Assembly: GCA_963921195.1 (NCBI GenBank)
Contig: OY992540.1
Location: forward strand, 172,393,896 to 172,457,895
DNA from: Pegoplata infirma
Lineage: Eukaryota > Arthropoda > Insecta > Diptera > Anthomyiidae
DNA length: 64,000 nucleotides
Direction of reading: 5' to 3'
Shown one piece after another: positions 10,595 through 22,862 of the stretch. The notes under the pieces were generated by a model. It searched no databases. It saw nothing but the letters and a program-made list of their open reading frames with translations, and was not told the origin of the DNA. The translations under genes and the position numbers were made by a program. The stretch's first letter is position 1. Every line of letters begins with the position of its first letter.

Positions 10595-12608
10595 CTTCTG
10601 ATTTTTATTGAATTTCAGTTTTTGTTATTTACTCGAAATTGTGAATGGTTCGCGCTTTATCGCGGTTCAAAGTTGGTATTTAGCCACAATTTTATGAGAA
10701 ATACATAATGTTTAAATGATCGTATCTTTGGAACGCATCATCCGATTATCACGAAATAAAGCGCAAAATAATGGTTATGTCCTGTACTTAAAATAACATT
10801 TTGAAAAAGGATAAAAAAAATGTCCTTAATTTGCAAATATCTCAAAATGCGTATCTTTAATTTTCCTTTATTTTTTTGCACATATGGCCCAAAATGTACT
10901 TAACAACTTATGCAAATCCCAAATTGGGGTGATAAGCGGTTTAATTGTAAACGCGGTTTCATGAAACGCCTTATTGATTTTTGTTAATAACTCTCATTTA
11001 CAAATGAAAAACAATTTGTGCGCACTAACCGCGAATAATTTTTTTATATGTATTTTTGATCGCTAAACTCAAAAATTTCATTAAAACAACATTTCGCGAA
11101 TACATTTTTGTTAAATGAATTTTTTAGCGTTTTTTGGAGGTATTTTAACTATTTTGCTTATATCTTAAGTTCTGTTTATCGGATCTTCTCGCAATAAAAC
11201 CAAACTAAAGATAATAGAATTTCCAACAAATCCTACATTCATAATTTTTTCATCAGTTCATTGCTTTACGCGTAAATAAATTTTTTAGCGTTATTTGGAG
11301 GTATTTTGACTATTTTTCTTATATCTTGAGTTCCGTTCATCTGATCTTTTCGCAATACGAAACAAATTAAAGACAATCAAATTTCCAACAAATCCTTCAT
11401 TCATTATTTTTATATCAGTTCATAACTTTACGCGCAATAGGCAAACAAGGAAAAACTATTTTTTTATTAACAAAGCTCATTTTTTAAAAATTTTAAAAAC
11501 AGAAATCGTAAAAAATTACCAATTTTTTTTGTATTTTATCATGTATAGTCATAAAATTTGTGATAACTTCGGAGTAAACCTATAGATTTTCATCAAATCA
11601 ACTTTATTATATTTCTTAATGTTCAGGCTTTGCAGATAAATAAAAAGACGTAATTAATTGCAAAGATTTCTATTTATTAAACTTTTTTTTAAATGATTTG
11701 TTAATCAAAAAACTTATTTTAGTCATATGTTTGCCTATTGAACGGAAAGCTTTGAACTGATGGAAAAATGATGAATGTAGGATTTGTTGGAGATTTGATT
11801 GTCTTTAATTTGGTTCTTATTTCGGAAGGATCAGATAAACAGAACTCAAGATATAAGAAAAATAGTCAAAATACCTTCAAATAACGCTAAAAAAAACATT
11901 TGCGCGTAAAGCTTTGAACTGACGAGAAAATGATGCATGTAGGATTTATTGGAAATTTGATTGTCTTTAGTTTGGTTTTTATTGCGAGAAGATCAGATAA
12001 ACAGAACTTAAGATATAAGCAAAATAGTAAAAATACCTCCAAAAAAAACTAAAAAAATAATTTAACAAAAATGTATTCGCTAAATGTCGTTTTAATGACA
12101 TTTTTGAGTTTAGCGATCCAAAATACATACAAAAAAATTATTCGCGGTTAGCGCGCAGAAATTGTTTTTCATTTGTAAACAAGAATTATTAACAAAAATC
12201 AATAAGTCGTTTCATGTAACCACGTTTATAAATAAACCGCTTATCACCCCAATTCGGGATTTGCATATGTTGTTAAGTACATTTTGGGCTATATGTACAA
12301 AAAAATATAGGAAAATTAAAGATACGCATTTTGAGATATTTGCAAATTAAGGACATTTTTCAAAATTCAATATCCTTTTTGCAAAGCATCCCATCCTTTT
12401 TCAAAATTCTGTTTTAAGTACAGGACATAACCATTATTTTGCGCTTTTGCGTGGCAATCGGATGATGCGTTCCAAAGATATGATCATTTAAACATTGTGT
12501 ATTTATCATACAAGTGTTGCAAAATACCAACTTTGAACAGCGATAAAACGCGAACCATTCACAATTTTTACTAAATAACAAAAACCGAAATTCAAAAAAA
12601 ATTTGAAG
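10595..12608. mobile_element. ~2-kb long inverted repeat (palindrome)
   Basis: The left arm from GAATTTCAGTTTTTGTTATT (about 10610) is mirrored by AATAACAAAAACCGAAATTC (about 12577). The mirror continues through GAATGGTTCGCG, AAGCGCAAAATAATGGTTAT, GTTTCATGAAACG and ACATTTCGCGAATACATTTT to a centre near 11600. Each arm also carries a direct duplication with the landmarks GGAGGTATTTT and GATCTTCTCGCAATA, ending in CCAACAAATCC. Arms are ~0.9-1.0 kb. I could not define a target duplication, so the outer limits are approximate. No ORF. Confidence 0.75.
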
Positions 12609-12639
12609 AACATATATCGTGAACCTATATTCAAAATAT

Positions 12640-13540
12640 GCCAACTCAAATTTGACCGAAATGAGTTTCCGATGGAAAATAGCTCCCCTATGCAATACCC
12701 ATCTGTGGTAAAAATTTCAGAGCAAAAAAAATATTTTTTTGTCGTTTTACATCCATTTTTGTTATTCTGCTAACTCAAAGTACATATTTTTTTGGTGAAA
12801 ATAAATGCCAACTCCCATTGTAAATTTCCAAAAATTTTTCAAAAATTTTTTTAAAAAAAATTAGACCACATATCTTATTGCATTTGCTTTTCTGAACACG
12901 AATCTGGTAAAGATTTTGATATCTTATGCCTAGTTTTCGAGATATTGCCATTTTGAAAATATCGGTAAATAGTGTTTGCAAAAAAAAAAATTGCTTATAT
13001 TTATGTAACTTTCAAACTATTTATCAGATTGAAACATTATGAGTGGGGCAAATAAAGTCAATGATATAAGCTTTCAAAATAGCTAGTTTGGAGTGAGCCT
13101 TCTACAATAAAGCGTGAGTTACAGAGTGCCAAAGTTGACCACCCTGAGATTAAAAGGCTTTCGGAGCTAGTAACTTTTAAAAATATGCAAAGATTTTTAA
13201 TTTTTTTTTAGTTTTTGCAATTACCGCACTAAGGAAAACAAAATCCAAAAAAAAAAAAAAATTATAAAAATTTTTCAAAAAAAAAATAATTTTTAGTTTC
13301 CGACAAAATATGCCAACTCTAAAAAAATATTTGTTTTTTGATATAGTAATAAATGCCATCTCAAAAAAATACGCAAACCAGTGCAAAATATGAAATTTTT
13401 GGCATAGGTAAAAATTATTTAGTATATTTAAACCATCTTATGGAAGGTACATTGTTTATTTTTACAATAATATGCAAAATAACTAGTTTTTTAGCTCTCC
13501 TAAAAAGTAAGCTTTTTCGAGTTGGCATTTATTGAATATA
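12640..13540. repeat. Cluster of ATGCCAACTC motifs
   Basis: ATGCCAACTC or a close form occurs near 12640, 12806, 13310 and 13351, and inverted as GAGTTGGCAT near 13519. The outer pair (AATAAATGCCAACTC and GAGTTGGCATTTATT) suggests the ends of another subterminal-motif MITE, but the limits and target duplication are not clear. Confidence 0.4.
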
Positions 13541-13634
13541 GTTCGACGATATACTTTATATTATACAATTTTAAAGACAATTAAAATAGGTAAGGCCGAA
13601 AAAGTGTTTTTTTTTGTAGTCAAAAATTTTGGAA

Positions 13635-14480
13635 TTCTTCATATATTGAGTTGAGTTTCAATTCAAATGACTAATAAATTGTGATTTGCAGTAAGTTGTC
13701 TCTCTAATAAAGCAATTAACACTTAAATCGCACAAAAATCAGCCAAGGTATTACAACTTCCCCGGGCAGACCTCTTTATCAAGGAATTCGAGTCCAATTT
13801 TACAAATTTATTGAAATTATGTACTGTAACAAACTTTTTTTATTCTGCAATGTCCAATGTACTTACTAACAATAAGATAATAAGTATTATTTATATTGCG
13901 TTTTTTTAACTTGTTTAAAGTAAATCCTAAAAAAGTTTGGTTTTTTCTACAATTTTTCCAATTTTAAATTTTTTTGATAAAAAAGTAAAAAAAATTGACA
14001 ATTTGAGTTTAAAATATTATTAGGCCCATATATGGGAACAAACACTTAGAAAATTGAAGGCTTTTCTTATTTCATTTGGCTTGTCCAGTTTCGGCGGATT
14101 TCGGGAAAATCAAACTTCATATAATAAAACTACTTGATTTTTTGAGCGGATATTAATGAAAATACTTCATGTTATTTTAAAAGGTTCAAAAATAAATAGG
14201 TTCAAAAAAAAATATTTTCAAAAATAAATGCCTTAAGTTCAGAATATTACCCCTTAAGCGCTGTTAGGGCCTAAATTTTTTTTTGTTTAATGGAGAAAAT
14301 ATATGTATTGATTTTTCATAGGGTCATGTAGACCCCAACAACACGTAAGGGTCAATGTTCTGAATTTAAATGCAAATACTTAATTTTTTACCTATTTAAA
14401 TAACTTTAAGTAATTTTGTTAATATCCGCTCAGAAAATCTGTTCATGTTTAAAAACTCAAAATCTTCTAAAATTTGACCT
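13635..14480 (+). repeat. Partial copy of the 23408/58292 palindrome core
   Basis: Landmarks in the same order as at 23620-24640 are TTGAGTT..AATTCAAAT, AAATCAGCCAAGGTATTACAACTTCCCC, GAATTCGAG, TTTCGGCGGATTTCGGGAAA, GCTGTTAGGGCCTA and AATTTGACCTTTGACC. It is more diverged than those two are from each other and lacks recognisable ends, so it is an old relic. Confidence 0.65.
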
Positions 14481-14850
14481 TTGACCTTATACTGTGGCGA
14501 TATTTCACATCTCGATTTTGCCCTTATTTGAAGTATTTTACTACAGTGGTTAACACTAAAATCCTAGGTGATCCTGTTTTCGAGTTATTGCTAAATAATT
14601 ACACTGTTCGACAACAAAAACCTCACAGTGAAATATTAAATTTTGCTCTCCTGAATCCAAATCTGCTATCCATTTTTTTCAGCATGTACCGTTTTTGAGA
14701 TGTTCGATGTTAAAAAGTCAAAAAACCAATAATTTTGCCAAAAGTTATCCACTGTTATGTTACTTCCAACAATTAGGACTTGATTTAACATATATTGGAC
14801 CTTCATTGATTTCATTTTGTATTTTTGAGCTCTTTTAGAAATGTTTGAAC

Positions 14851-15408
14851 TAGAGATGGGCACATGAGCAGATTAGAGCGTGATTCACGCCTGATCACGC
14901 GTGAGTGTGACTGAATTCAATTTTACTCACGTGATTGTGAGTGAAGAAAAAAATTGCGTGAGTGTGCGTGAGTAAGATTTTTGCGTGAGTCGATTTTTTT
15001 GCGTGAGTTTGCGTGATTTATTTTCTCTTCAGAATTCCTTTCGTACCAAAAAAACAACAAAACAATTGTAAAATATGGTTTAACTTAAGATTTCGTCCTG
15101 AAAAAAACAAAAAAAAAAATGTTAAATTTCGCTGGACTTTAAATTTTGCTGAAAATTTTGAAAAATTTTTGAAATTTTAGTTTTTGAATTTAGTTTTTGT
15201 ATAAATAAGAGTTTCGTGAGTGTGAGTCAACGTGAGTGTGAGTGAAGCTTGCATGAGTGCACGTGAGTGTGAGTTATATTAAATTTACTCACGTGATTGT
15301 GAGTGAGTGTGAGTAGAAAAAATATGCTCGTGAGTGTGCGTGATTCAAAAATTCTTGTCGTGAGCGTGAGTGAGTATGAGTCAAAAATCACTCACTCGCC
15401 CATCTCTA
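14851..15408. mobile_element. hAT MITE (TAGAGATGGGC ends), copy 1
   Basis: TAGAGATGGGC at 14851 is mirrored by GCCCATCTCTA (the right end, at 15408 allowing one internal difference). The perfect 8-bp duplication GTTTGAAC sits at 14843-14850 and 15409-15416. The subterminal parts are arrays of GTGAGTGTGAGT and ACTCACGTGATTGTGAGT motifs. No ORF, 558 bp, non-autonomous. The second copy is at 42222-42818. Confidence 0.92.
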
Positions 15409-15416
15409 GTTTGAAC

Positions 15417-16470
15417 CCTTTAACTTCCAGATATCTATTTTTAGCCCGCTGCTGTAAGTGGAAATACTTTTGGCCGAAAAATGCCACTGTGTCCCAGAAT
15501 GCATTAGGGTGGTGCAAATTTTATTTTTTTTTTCGATTTTGAAAACCAACGATTTTGGAATTTGAAAACAAGGAAATTTTGTGTTCACCCTAGTGTCTAT
15601 GCTGGGCATACAGTAAATTGTAGTTAGTAAATTTTTAACATCCGTTTAAAGTCAATTATACTTTTTGTTTCAATTAATTTAATAATAAGAACATTAAAAA
15701 TAATAAAAAAAAAGCAAACAATACATACAACATACAATATTCCTTAAAAACAAATGTTAAAAGAAATAACACTAAATCATACTGATACTTCTGTTAGTTT
15801 CATTACAACATACAAGTTGAGAACCACTTACCGACACTTAATAGAAATTTATTACACTTTGTCTTCAAATAAACAGAAGGAAACGGAAAAACGAAATATA
15901 AAATTACATTCAGCCAACAAACAACAAGCAACAACAAAAAAAGATCATCGATGTGAACCTTTAAATAGTCAATAACTAACTCACACTCTCTCACTCTCTG
16001 TGGTCTCTGTTCTATATCAAAGTGTCAATAATAAATAATGCAACAATGTGTGCGAGTGTGTGTGTTACACAATCCAAAAACACCTTTGAATTGACATGGG
16101 CTGTATATTGAACATAATACTCATGCACAATGAGACAAACACACACACACACAGACAGTAGCAGACACTTTTACGTTTACAATTCCCAAAACGTAATATT
16201 TACCGAGAAGAAGAAGAAAACGCAAAGAAGAAAGAAATATACCCAGAAGAAAATAAAATTTTAGCAAACACTACAAAATTAAATCGACATTCAGACAGAC
16301 AGAGAAATGGATAGACCAAAATGTACACAACTACTTACACTGAAAGAAAAAGTTTCATGAAAGAAATAAAAACTCACATAAACTTAAAAAACAAAACCCC
16401 AGTCGGGTTTTATTGAATCGATTTAGCTAAGAACATCAAAGTATATGTCTAGGAATAGTAAGATTACAAA
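15417..16470. other. Low-copy non-genic stretch
   Basis: No transposon ends recognised apart from a short TAGGGTGGTGCA...TTCACCCTA pair at 15507-15594 without duplication. It contains CT/CA-rich simple sequence (about 15985-16000, 16035-16065, 16138-16160) and AAGAAG runs (16205-16235). Less repetitive than the surroundings. It could be intron or UTR-flanking DNA, but I see no supported exon. Confidence 0.4.
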
Positions 16471-16474
16471 GCGG

Positions 16475-16665
16475 GCCCTCGTAAGCTAATTGGTAGCGTG
16501 CTAGCCTTTCAGAATGGGGGTCGTGGGTCCGATTCCCGCCAGCACCCTTGTTTTTTTTCGCTACAACGAGACGACGGTCATTGATACCAGTTCTCAGTTA
16601 GGTTGAATTTATTAAAAATGAGTTGTAAATAAATAGAAAGTATAAATAAAAATAATTGATCATGA
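16475..16665 (+). mobile_element. tRNA-derived SINE, copy 1
   Basis: The tRNA-like head of ~75 nt has a TAGCGTGCTAGCC segment (A-box region) and GGTCCGATTCC (B box; GGTTCGATTCC in copy 2). An unrelated body follows, TTCGCTACAACGAGACGACG then GTCATTGATACCAGTTCTC and GTTAGGTT. The 3' part is A/T-rich and ends near ATAATTGATCAT. The same head, body and tail occur at 54131-54310, so this is a dispersed pol-III-type element rather than a tRNA gene; the acceptor stem does not pair properly. Confidence 0.8.
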
Positions 16666-16788
16666 TCATGTGTGAAGTAAGATTACAGAATTTAAACCAA
16701 TTATGAAGTTTTAATCAATGCAAAATTCAGGCCTCGAGCACAAACATTTTATTTTTATGACTTAAATAAGATTTAAGTGGCTGCACAT

Positions 16789-19700
16789 TAGAGGTGTCCT
16801 TAAAAACGAAAATCACCTTTTTATACCTGGTAGGGTTCTATATTGTTCTTTAGTATCTAAAAATGAGTGAGCCAAAATTTGGGGACAATCGGCTAAAAAT
16901 AACTCGTGCCGAAAATGGATTAAAGTTTTGGGACATTCTTATAAGAACGAAAAACTCGTTTTTTCTAGTTTTTGGAAAAACATTGGTATTTGACATTTTT
17001 TGTTAAATTTTTTGTGAAATAATATGAAAATGGTACTAAATTACCTTTTCAAAACGACTAATAAAATTAAAATCGGATGAAAAATAAGCATTTTACGCAT
17101 ACATGCCCCAGACCATTGTATGGTTTTTAGAGCCAGAATTTCAAAATTTTTAGGCAAAAAAATAGTAAAAATCTAATTTTACTTTATGATCAAATTGAAA
17201 AAATGTTTAAGATTAAAAATAGCAGATATGGTACTCAAGCTTTTTTTTATTTGGCGCGGGTAGTGATAAAATTTCCGCGGATTCCAAATAAAATGCGTTT
17301 TTCTTCAATAATTAAGCAAATTTTTGAAAATTTGTGCTCTATTGTGCGGATCGAAGAGTAAAACGTAAATTCTGTAACTTTTGAGAAATCGGATATATGC
17401 AGATATTTTGTATTATAGAAATGTATAGCGTCTCAAATTTGTCATTTCACCTCGACGAAAAGGGGTTAAAGATGCCCGAATTCTCAAAAAATTTACAGAA
17501 TTTATGTATTTCACTTCGTATAACACCGTACAACACTACTTTTAACACCAGAACGAGACCATATACACTTGAAAGTAGAGCTCCTCTGGAGTAAAACTGC
17601 ATTTACAGTTTTTCATTCGGTGATCATTTGTCCTTTTTAGAGGACTTTAAAGTTTTCAAGGACATTTAAAGTAAAAAAAAAAAAAAAAATATTTCTACTT
17701 ATCCTACGATGCTGAGATAAAAAGCAAATGAAAGAGGAAAGTCTGCTCAAATTTTTAAACATGCCCGTTTTGTCATATCAGGTTAAAAGGATGTCAATAA
17801 GGTCCTTTTAAAACTTTGTCCTTTAATGTCCTTTAGAATTTCCAGCCATTTCTTCCGGAAAAAATATATGTTAAGGACACTGATATGTACTAACACATTG
17901 TTAAATTTCATCCTTCTCACTTTGTTGGTTTAGTGTAAAAAAAAAAAAATTTTTTTTATAACTGAAAATATATTTTTTATTTACACATAGCCTCCCAAAT
18001 ATTAACCCATTTTCTTGGAAAAAAATCTAACACATGAATAAATGGATAAACATGTGAAACTGGACCCTCCATGGAGTAAAAGTACGTTCACAGTTTTTTA
18101 TTCGGTGATCCGGTCTCCTTTTAAATAGACTTTTAAGTTACAAATGACATATAAAATTCAAAAACTTTTTAACATTACTTTTATTAGTTTTTTGCGGAAA
18201 TGGTAATATAAAGTCAAACTCAAGAATTTCGGAGGAAGTTTTTCGGCTCTGCCTTAATTTTAGGTTGTTGTTTAAAGCAAGAGTTAAAAAAATACATTTT
18301 CATACATATGAGGCATTCCACACCACATGTCCCGCTACAGAAAAAAATGTGTTCCGTAAATTTCTGAATAGGTTGTTTGGATAGCCCTATATGGAACTAA
18401 GAAAATTGCGTTTTTGGTTTTTCAAATTTTCAAAAACTGGGCTGAGGAGGCGTGGTCAAATATTGGAAAAATGGTCAAATTTGTGTCGAGTTCCCTTGAT
18501 TAAATATTTACATTAAAACGGAATGCACCACAATCTCAAAAATTTACATTCTTATAAAGTTTTGTATGGGCTATCGATTACATTTTTTTTTTTGGAAAAT
18601 TTTCAGAACCCGTTCTGAAATTTTCCATTTTTTAAAAAAGTCAATTTATCAAAAATCTGGCCACTTTTTTTTTATTTTTTTAAGTTTAGATGTTTGTCCA
18701 TCCACACAAAAAAAATTCAGAAACACGTTCTTTTGTTTTTTTAAATCTCTCACTTTGGTTTACATTGTACATGGTATTTAAAGATTTAAGAATATATCCC
18801 AATGATAGAAGGGTGAAGTTTAAGAACGTCTTATTAAAATCCTTAATTTATATTTTCTTGGAGATATTGGAATAGAAATCTTCAGGACTAATTTTGAAAC
18901 GGCAGTGTTGATATCCTTAACATTTGGTATCCATCTCAGAAACATAGATAAAACTACAACAACTAAAAATAGAGGCTGAGCCGATAAACTTCCTTTTAAA
19001 AGGAGACCGGATCACCGAATAAAAAACTGTTAACGTACTTTTACTCCACGGAGGGTCCAGTTTCACATGTATATCCATTTATTCATGTGTTAGATTTTTT
19101 CCAAGAAAATTGGTTAATATTTGGGAGGCTATGTGTAAATAAAAAAATATATTTTCAGTTATATATAAAAACTGATTTTTTTTTTACACTAAACTAACAA
19201 AGAGAGAAGGATGAAATTTAACAATGTATTAGTGCATATCAATGTCCTTAACATATATTTTTTCCGAAAGAAATGGCTGGAAATTCTAAAGGACATTAAA
19301 GGACAAAGTTTTAAAAGGACCTTATTGATATCCTTTTAACCTGATATGACAAAAAGGACATGTTTAAAAAATTGAGGAAGCTTTCCTTTTTCATTTGCTT
19401 TTTATCTCAGTATCGTAGGATAAGTAGAAATATTTTTTTTTTTTTTTTTACTTTAAATGTCCTTCAAAACTTTAAAGTCCACTAAAAAGGACAAATGATC
19501 ACCGAATGAAAAACTGTAAATGCAGTTTTACTCCAGAGGGGCTCTACTTTCAAGTGTATAAGGTCTCGTTCTGGTGTTAAAAAAAAAGTTGAAATTTGTC
19601 TTACAGTGTAATACAATACAGAAAATTGTTTCCCATATTTGCTAAATTATTTTAGAAAAACTCATTTTCTTTGGAATCCGCGGAAATTATATCACTACCC

Positions 19701-20182
19701 ACGCCAAATGAAAAAAAAGTTAGACTACCATATCTGTTAGTTTTTATCTATAACATGTATTTAATATAATTATAAAGTAAAATTTTATTTTTTTTATTTT
19801 TTTGCCTAAAAATTTTCAAATTTTGGCTTTAAAAACCATGCAATGGTCTGGGGCATGTATGCGTAAAATGCTTATTTTTCATCCGATTTGAATTTCTTTA
19901 AGCTTTTTAGAAAGGTAATTTATTACCATTTTCATATTACTTAACAAAAAAATTAACAAAAAATAGCATATACCAATATTTTTCAAAAAACTAGAAAAAA
20001 CGTGTTTTTTCATCAGATAAGAGTGTCCCAAAACTTCAATCCATTTTCGGCACGAGTTATTTTTATCCGATTGTCTCCAAATTTTGGCTCACTCATTTTT
20101 AGATACAAAACTACAATTTAGGACCCTACCATGTATTAAAAAGTGATTTTGAAAAATTACCTTAGTCGTTAGGACACCTTTA
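16789..20182. mobile_element. 3.4-kb palindromic hAT-type element
   Basis: The ends are TAGAGGTGTCCT at 16789 and, inverted, TAAAGGTGTCCT ending at 20182. A perfect 8-bp duplication CTGCACAT is at 16781-16788 and 20183-20190. The inverted arms are ~1.2-1.35 kb (to about 18135, and from about 18988), followed through AATGAGTGAGCCAAAATTTG, GGCACGAGTTATTTTT, GCATACATGCCCCAGACC, GGTGATCATTTGTCC and GGTGATCCGGTCTCC. The loop is ~850 bp and non-coding. No transposase. If transcribed, the arms would form long dsRNA (inference). Confidence 0.9.
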
Positions 20183-20190
20183 CTGCACAT

Positions 20191-20557
20191 GCATATGTAT
20201 ATTCTGAGATCCGTTATGAGACTACGACTCTATTAGGCGGTTATCCTTTTAGTCGTTTAACGAATTTGAGATTCTTTAAAACTCCTTAGACGTTATATTT
20301 TAATTCCGACAAATCAGAATGTCTCTTTTGAAAAAGCTACGGACAATGAAAAAGCCCTTTTCTCAACATATTATAATTCCACTAGTAAGATAGTTTACAA
20401 TTTTTTAAGCTTCTCGGCTTTGAGGTGTTCTGTTCCTTGGGGCTCGACTTCTTGGCGATCTCATTTAAGGCAGTTATGGCTAGATCTCGTTTTAAGAAAC
20501 ACGAACTTCAGGACTTGACCGCGGAATAACTGTTAGAATTGATATTAACTGAAGTTG
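20191..20557. other. Unassigned repeat-like stretch
   Basis: GATCCGTTATGAGACTACGAC (20210-20230) parallels 10020-10045. The following ~100 bp is also weakly similar (ATATTTTAATTCCGACAAA versus ATTTTATATTCGACAAA), so this is a shared dispersed repeat of unknown class. No open frame of note. Confidence 0.4.
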
Positions 20558-20559
20558 TA

Positions 20560-21505
20560 CACTGATAGAAATTTGTACATGACAATAATGAAAACCTCCA
20601 TTAATGTTATGAAAAATTAGGTTAAAAAGGAACTTATGTAGGGTTTCATTGAATTAATGAAATAGGTATCATAAAATGTAATTGCAAGAACAAGTTTCAT
20701 TAAATTAATGAAAATTGTTCATACAAAATATAAATTGTATTTTATGAAAATTTGTCATTACTTTAATGAAAAAAGTATTTAATTCTTATGAAATACTTTC
20801 ATTGAATAAATCCTACTTTTTATTTTTGAAATGAAATACTTTCATTGAACAAATGCTACTTAACAGGTATCATCGTGTGCATTTTGGTACTTCCACAACA
20901 TCATATGGATTTTTCATTAGACAAAAAGTCTTATTACCTTTGGCAAACGGACGGTTAGCCTTTTAATAGCAGTACTGACAGGACACTGTATAATCGGCCG
21001 AATGGCCATTCGTATGGGAATTTCTGATAGGGACTTTTGCAGAAGTTGTGGGGAAGTGGAGGTGGAGGAGTCAGTGAAGCACTTGTTGTGCGAATGTCCG
21101 GGACTGATGAAACGTCGTCTTAAGTATTTGGACAAACGATTTTTTGGTGACCTGGATTGCCTAAACAGTGTCCCACTGACATCTCTAGCGGAATATCTTA
21201 GGGAATCGGGGTGGTTTGAAAGGTAGAATTTTTGTATATCGGAGGGGAGTAGGGAAACAACTTTAAGGGAATCACAATGGGCCTTATGGCCTCCGAGTGA
21301 ATTCGCCAAATTGGCGAACGCCCATCCAACCTAACCTAACCTTTTATTAGTGGCGCCACCTACGTATCATCCTACAGACTTTTCAGCATATATGTTATTA
21401 TTCTTATTGAAGTCTTAAAACTCCAACAAAGTAAAAAGTAATAACCAGTACACATAAAAAATAATAATTCAGTTTCATTAATATTACGTTGTTTTTTTTT
21501 CAGTG
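20560..21505. mobile_element. CACTG-ended DNA element with TA duplication
   Basis: Begins CACTGATAGAAA and ends TTTTTTTTCAGTG, with TA on both sides (20558-20559, 21506-21507). The subterminal region has repeated TTCATTAAATTAATGAAA-type palindromes, as in the larger relative at 46355-50296. The middle is occupied by a truncated non-LTR retrotransposon (about 20870-21365). Confidence 0.75.
20921..21226 (+). pseudogene. 3' fragment of a non-LTR retrotransposon ORF2 (RNase H tail and zinc motif)
   Basis: An open frame starts just after an in-frame TAG at 20918 and ends at 21226. It has the order LLIAVLTGHCIIG, then MGIS, then CRSCG...HLLCECPGL, ending SLAEYLRESGWF. The LTGHC motif followed by a CX2C...HX4C finger and CECP is the usual C-terminus of RNase H-bearing non-LTR retrotransposons of insects (Jockey/LOA/I-like groups). 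No reverse transcriptase precedes it, so it is a 5'-truncated, dead-on-arrival copy. The downstream ~115 bp ends in CCAACCTAACCTAACC. GTATCATC occurs on both sides (near 20867 and 21364) and may be its target duplication. Exact clade unknown. Confidence 0.75.
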
Positions 21506-21507
21506 TA

Positions 21508-22001
21508 ATTACGTGTTTGTAAACAATTGCCATTGTTATAATACAATCGGGTAAATAACCTGTGATTGTAAGTGGATAAAAATGTATGTATGTTTAGAAT
21601 GATACCAATAAACAATTTTTCTGAAATTCAAATGCAAAGGAAGTAGATATAATTCCGGCCCTGTTCTTCAGTTTAAAGGATTGAGTTATGTTGGAATTAC
21701 ACTTTACTTTAATTGAAATTGAATTTCAGCAACATTTCAGACACTCGGATTGTTAAATTTAGTGTGCTTACTGGGATATATATCAATGTACTATGTGTAA
21801 AGGTAAATGTAAACCCCCTTTATTGTTAAGTATACAAAACACAATATTTCCGCAAAACTTAAGGTTTATTTTAACATTGTTTCAATACATGTAACTCTCA
21901 AGTTAGTTTAATTGGGTTGGTTAAAAACATTTTTCAAGCAAAATAACAAAACTAACCTAACTTAAACTACGGCCAAGAAAGTATGATTATTATAACTTTA
22001 A
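21508..22001. other. Non-coding stretch
   Basis: No ORF, element ends or RNA gene recognised. Confidence 0.4.
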
Positions 22002-22128
22002 GGCTGGATTACTTAATGCTCCGTTATAAAATAACTCTCCGTTAAATTTAACTTTTTTATACAAATTTTGACATAAGGCTCCGTTAAATCGGCAGTTAGC
22101 AGCTAACTTTTCATTGAGTAATCCGCCC
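22002..22128. mobile_element. Harbinger-like mini-MITE
   Basis: The inverted ends GGCTGGATTACTTAATG and (right, inverted) GGGCGGATTACTCAATG enclose 127 bp. Both sides carry TAA (21999-22001, 22129-22131). Ends starting GG and a 3-bp TWA-type duplication fit PIF/Harbinger MITEs; the assignment is by these features only. CTCCGTTA is repeated inside. Confidence 0.65.
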
Positions 22129-22728
22129 TAAGTCGTATATTTGCAGATGGCCCCAATAACTTACAAAGGAAAATTCTTATGAATGTTTATTTAACAACGG
22201 GAAACGCAAATCTAAATGGACAAGTCGTTCATAACCGAACTACTTCGAAGACCCAGTTCAATTTCTGAACTATGAGACGAATTTTCGTTTATTTATAGTT
22301 CTGTTGTTTAATATTGCCATTTATTTGATATTACTTCTTAATGTTCCGCAAGATTGCCAAACATTTCCGATAATAATACTGAAGTTACACCACAACTTTA
22401 ATCGGCCAATGAAAAAGTTGGAAGCATTACTTACAGTCGTCAGTCGGTAATATTCTTGGATAGAATTTCATTTAATAAATATATATACTTTTCAAAAATT
22501 TAAATTAGCTACTTTCTATAATTTATCGCATCTATAATGTAGCGAATTAAAAATTTCCACTCGAAATTTACATAAAATACCTATGACTCCTTTTTCTCTT
22601 AATATTGCTTTTTCGAAACATTTAAATCATATGTGACTAGGAATAGGTATGTGACTAAGTGAAGTAGGTCTTCTGGAACTTGAAGATTGCATAACGAACA
22701 AATTTGGGATCTTTACTGACAAGTATAC
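22129..22728. other. Non-coding stretch
   Basis: About 600 bp with no ORF, repeat end or RNA gene that I can recognise. Confidence 0.4.
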
Positions 22729-22862
22729 CGATCGACTCAGACTCACTTTTTGTGTCGATCCATGTAAACTTTGTGCGCACTATACATGTCGCAATTTTTA
22801 ACCGATTCACACTGTGACGACTAGAACAAGCTAGCGGGACAAAATTATTTTTTTGACATATT
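22729..22862 (-). repeat. Fragment of dispersed repeat 'A'
   Basis: On the minus strand GGTTAAAAATTGCGACATGT, then ATGGATCGACAC and AGTCGATCGGTATACTTGTC correspond to 6565-6660 of the full copy. AAGCTAGCGGGACAAAATT matches the edge of the minus copy at 44826. Confidence 0.6.

Noticed and set aside
15507..15594. Mini-element with TAGGGTGGTGCA...TTCACCCTA ends
   Set aside because: Ends only partly match and the flanking 8-mers (GAATGCAT / GTGTCTAT) differ; kept only as a note on the CAT-TAG context.
15985..16240. Host gene 5' region suggested by CA/CT and AAGAAG-rich, less repetitive sequence
   Set aside because: No open frame, splice-site pair or start context that I can defend.
16475..16550. 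A tRNA gene
   Set aside because: B box and arm-like segments are present, but the acceptor stem does not pair and the same head plus an unrelated body recurs at 54131; it is a SINE.
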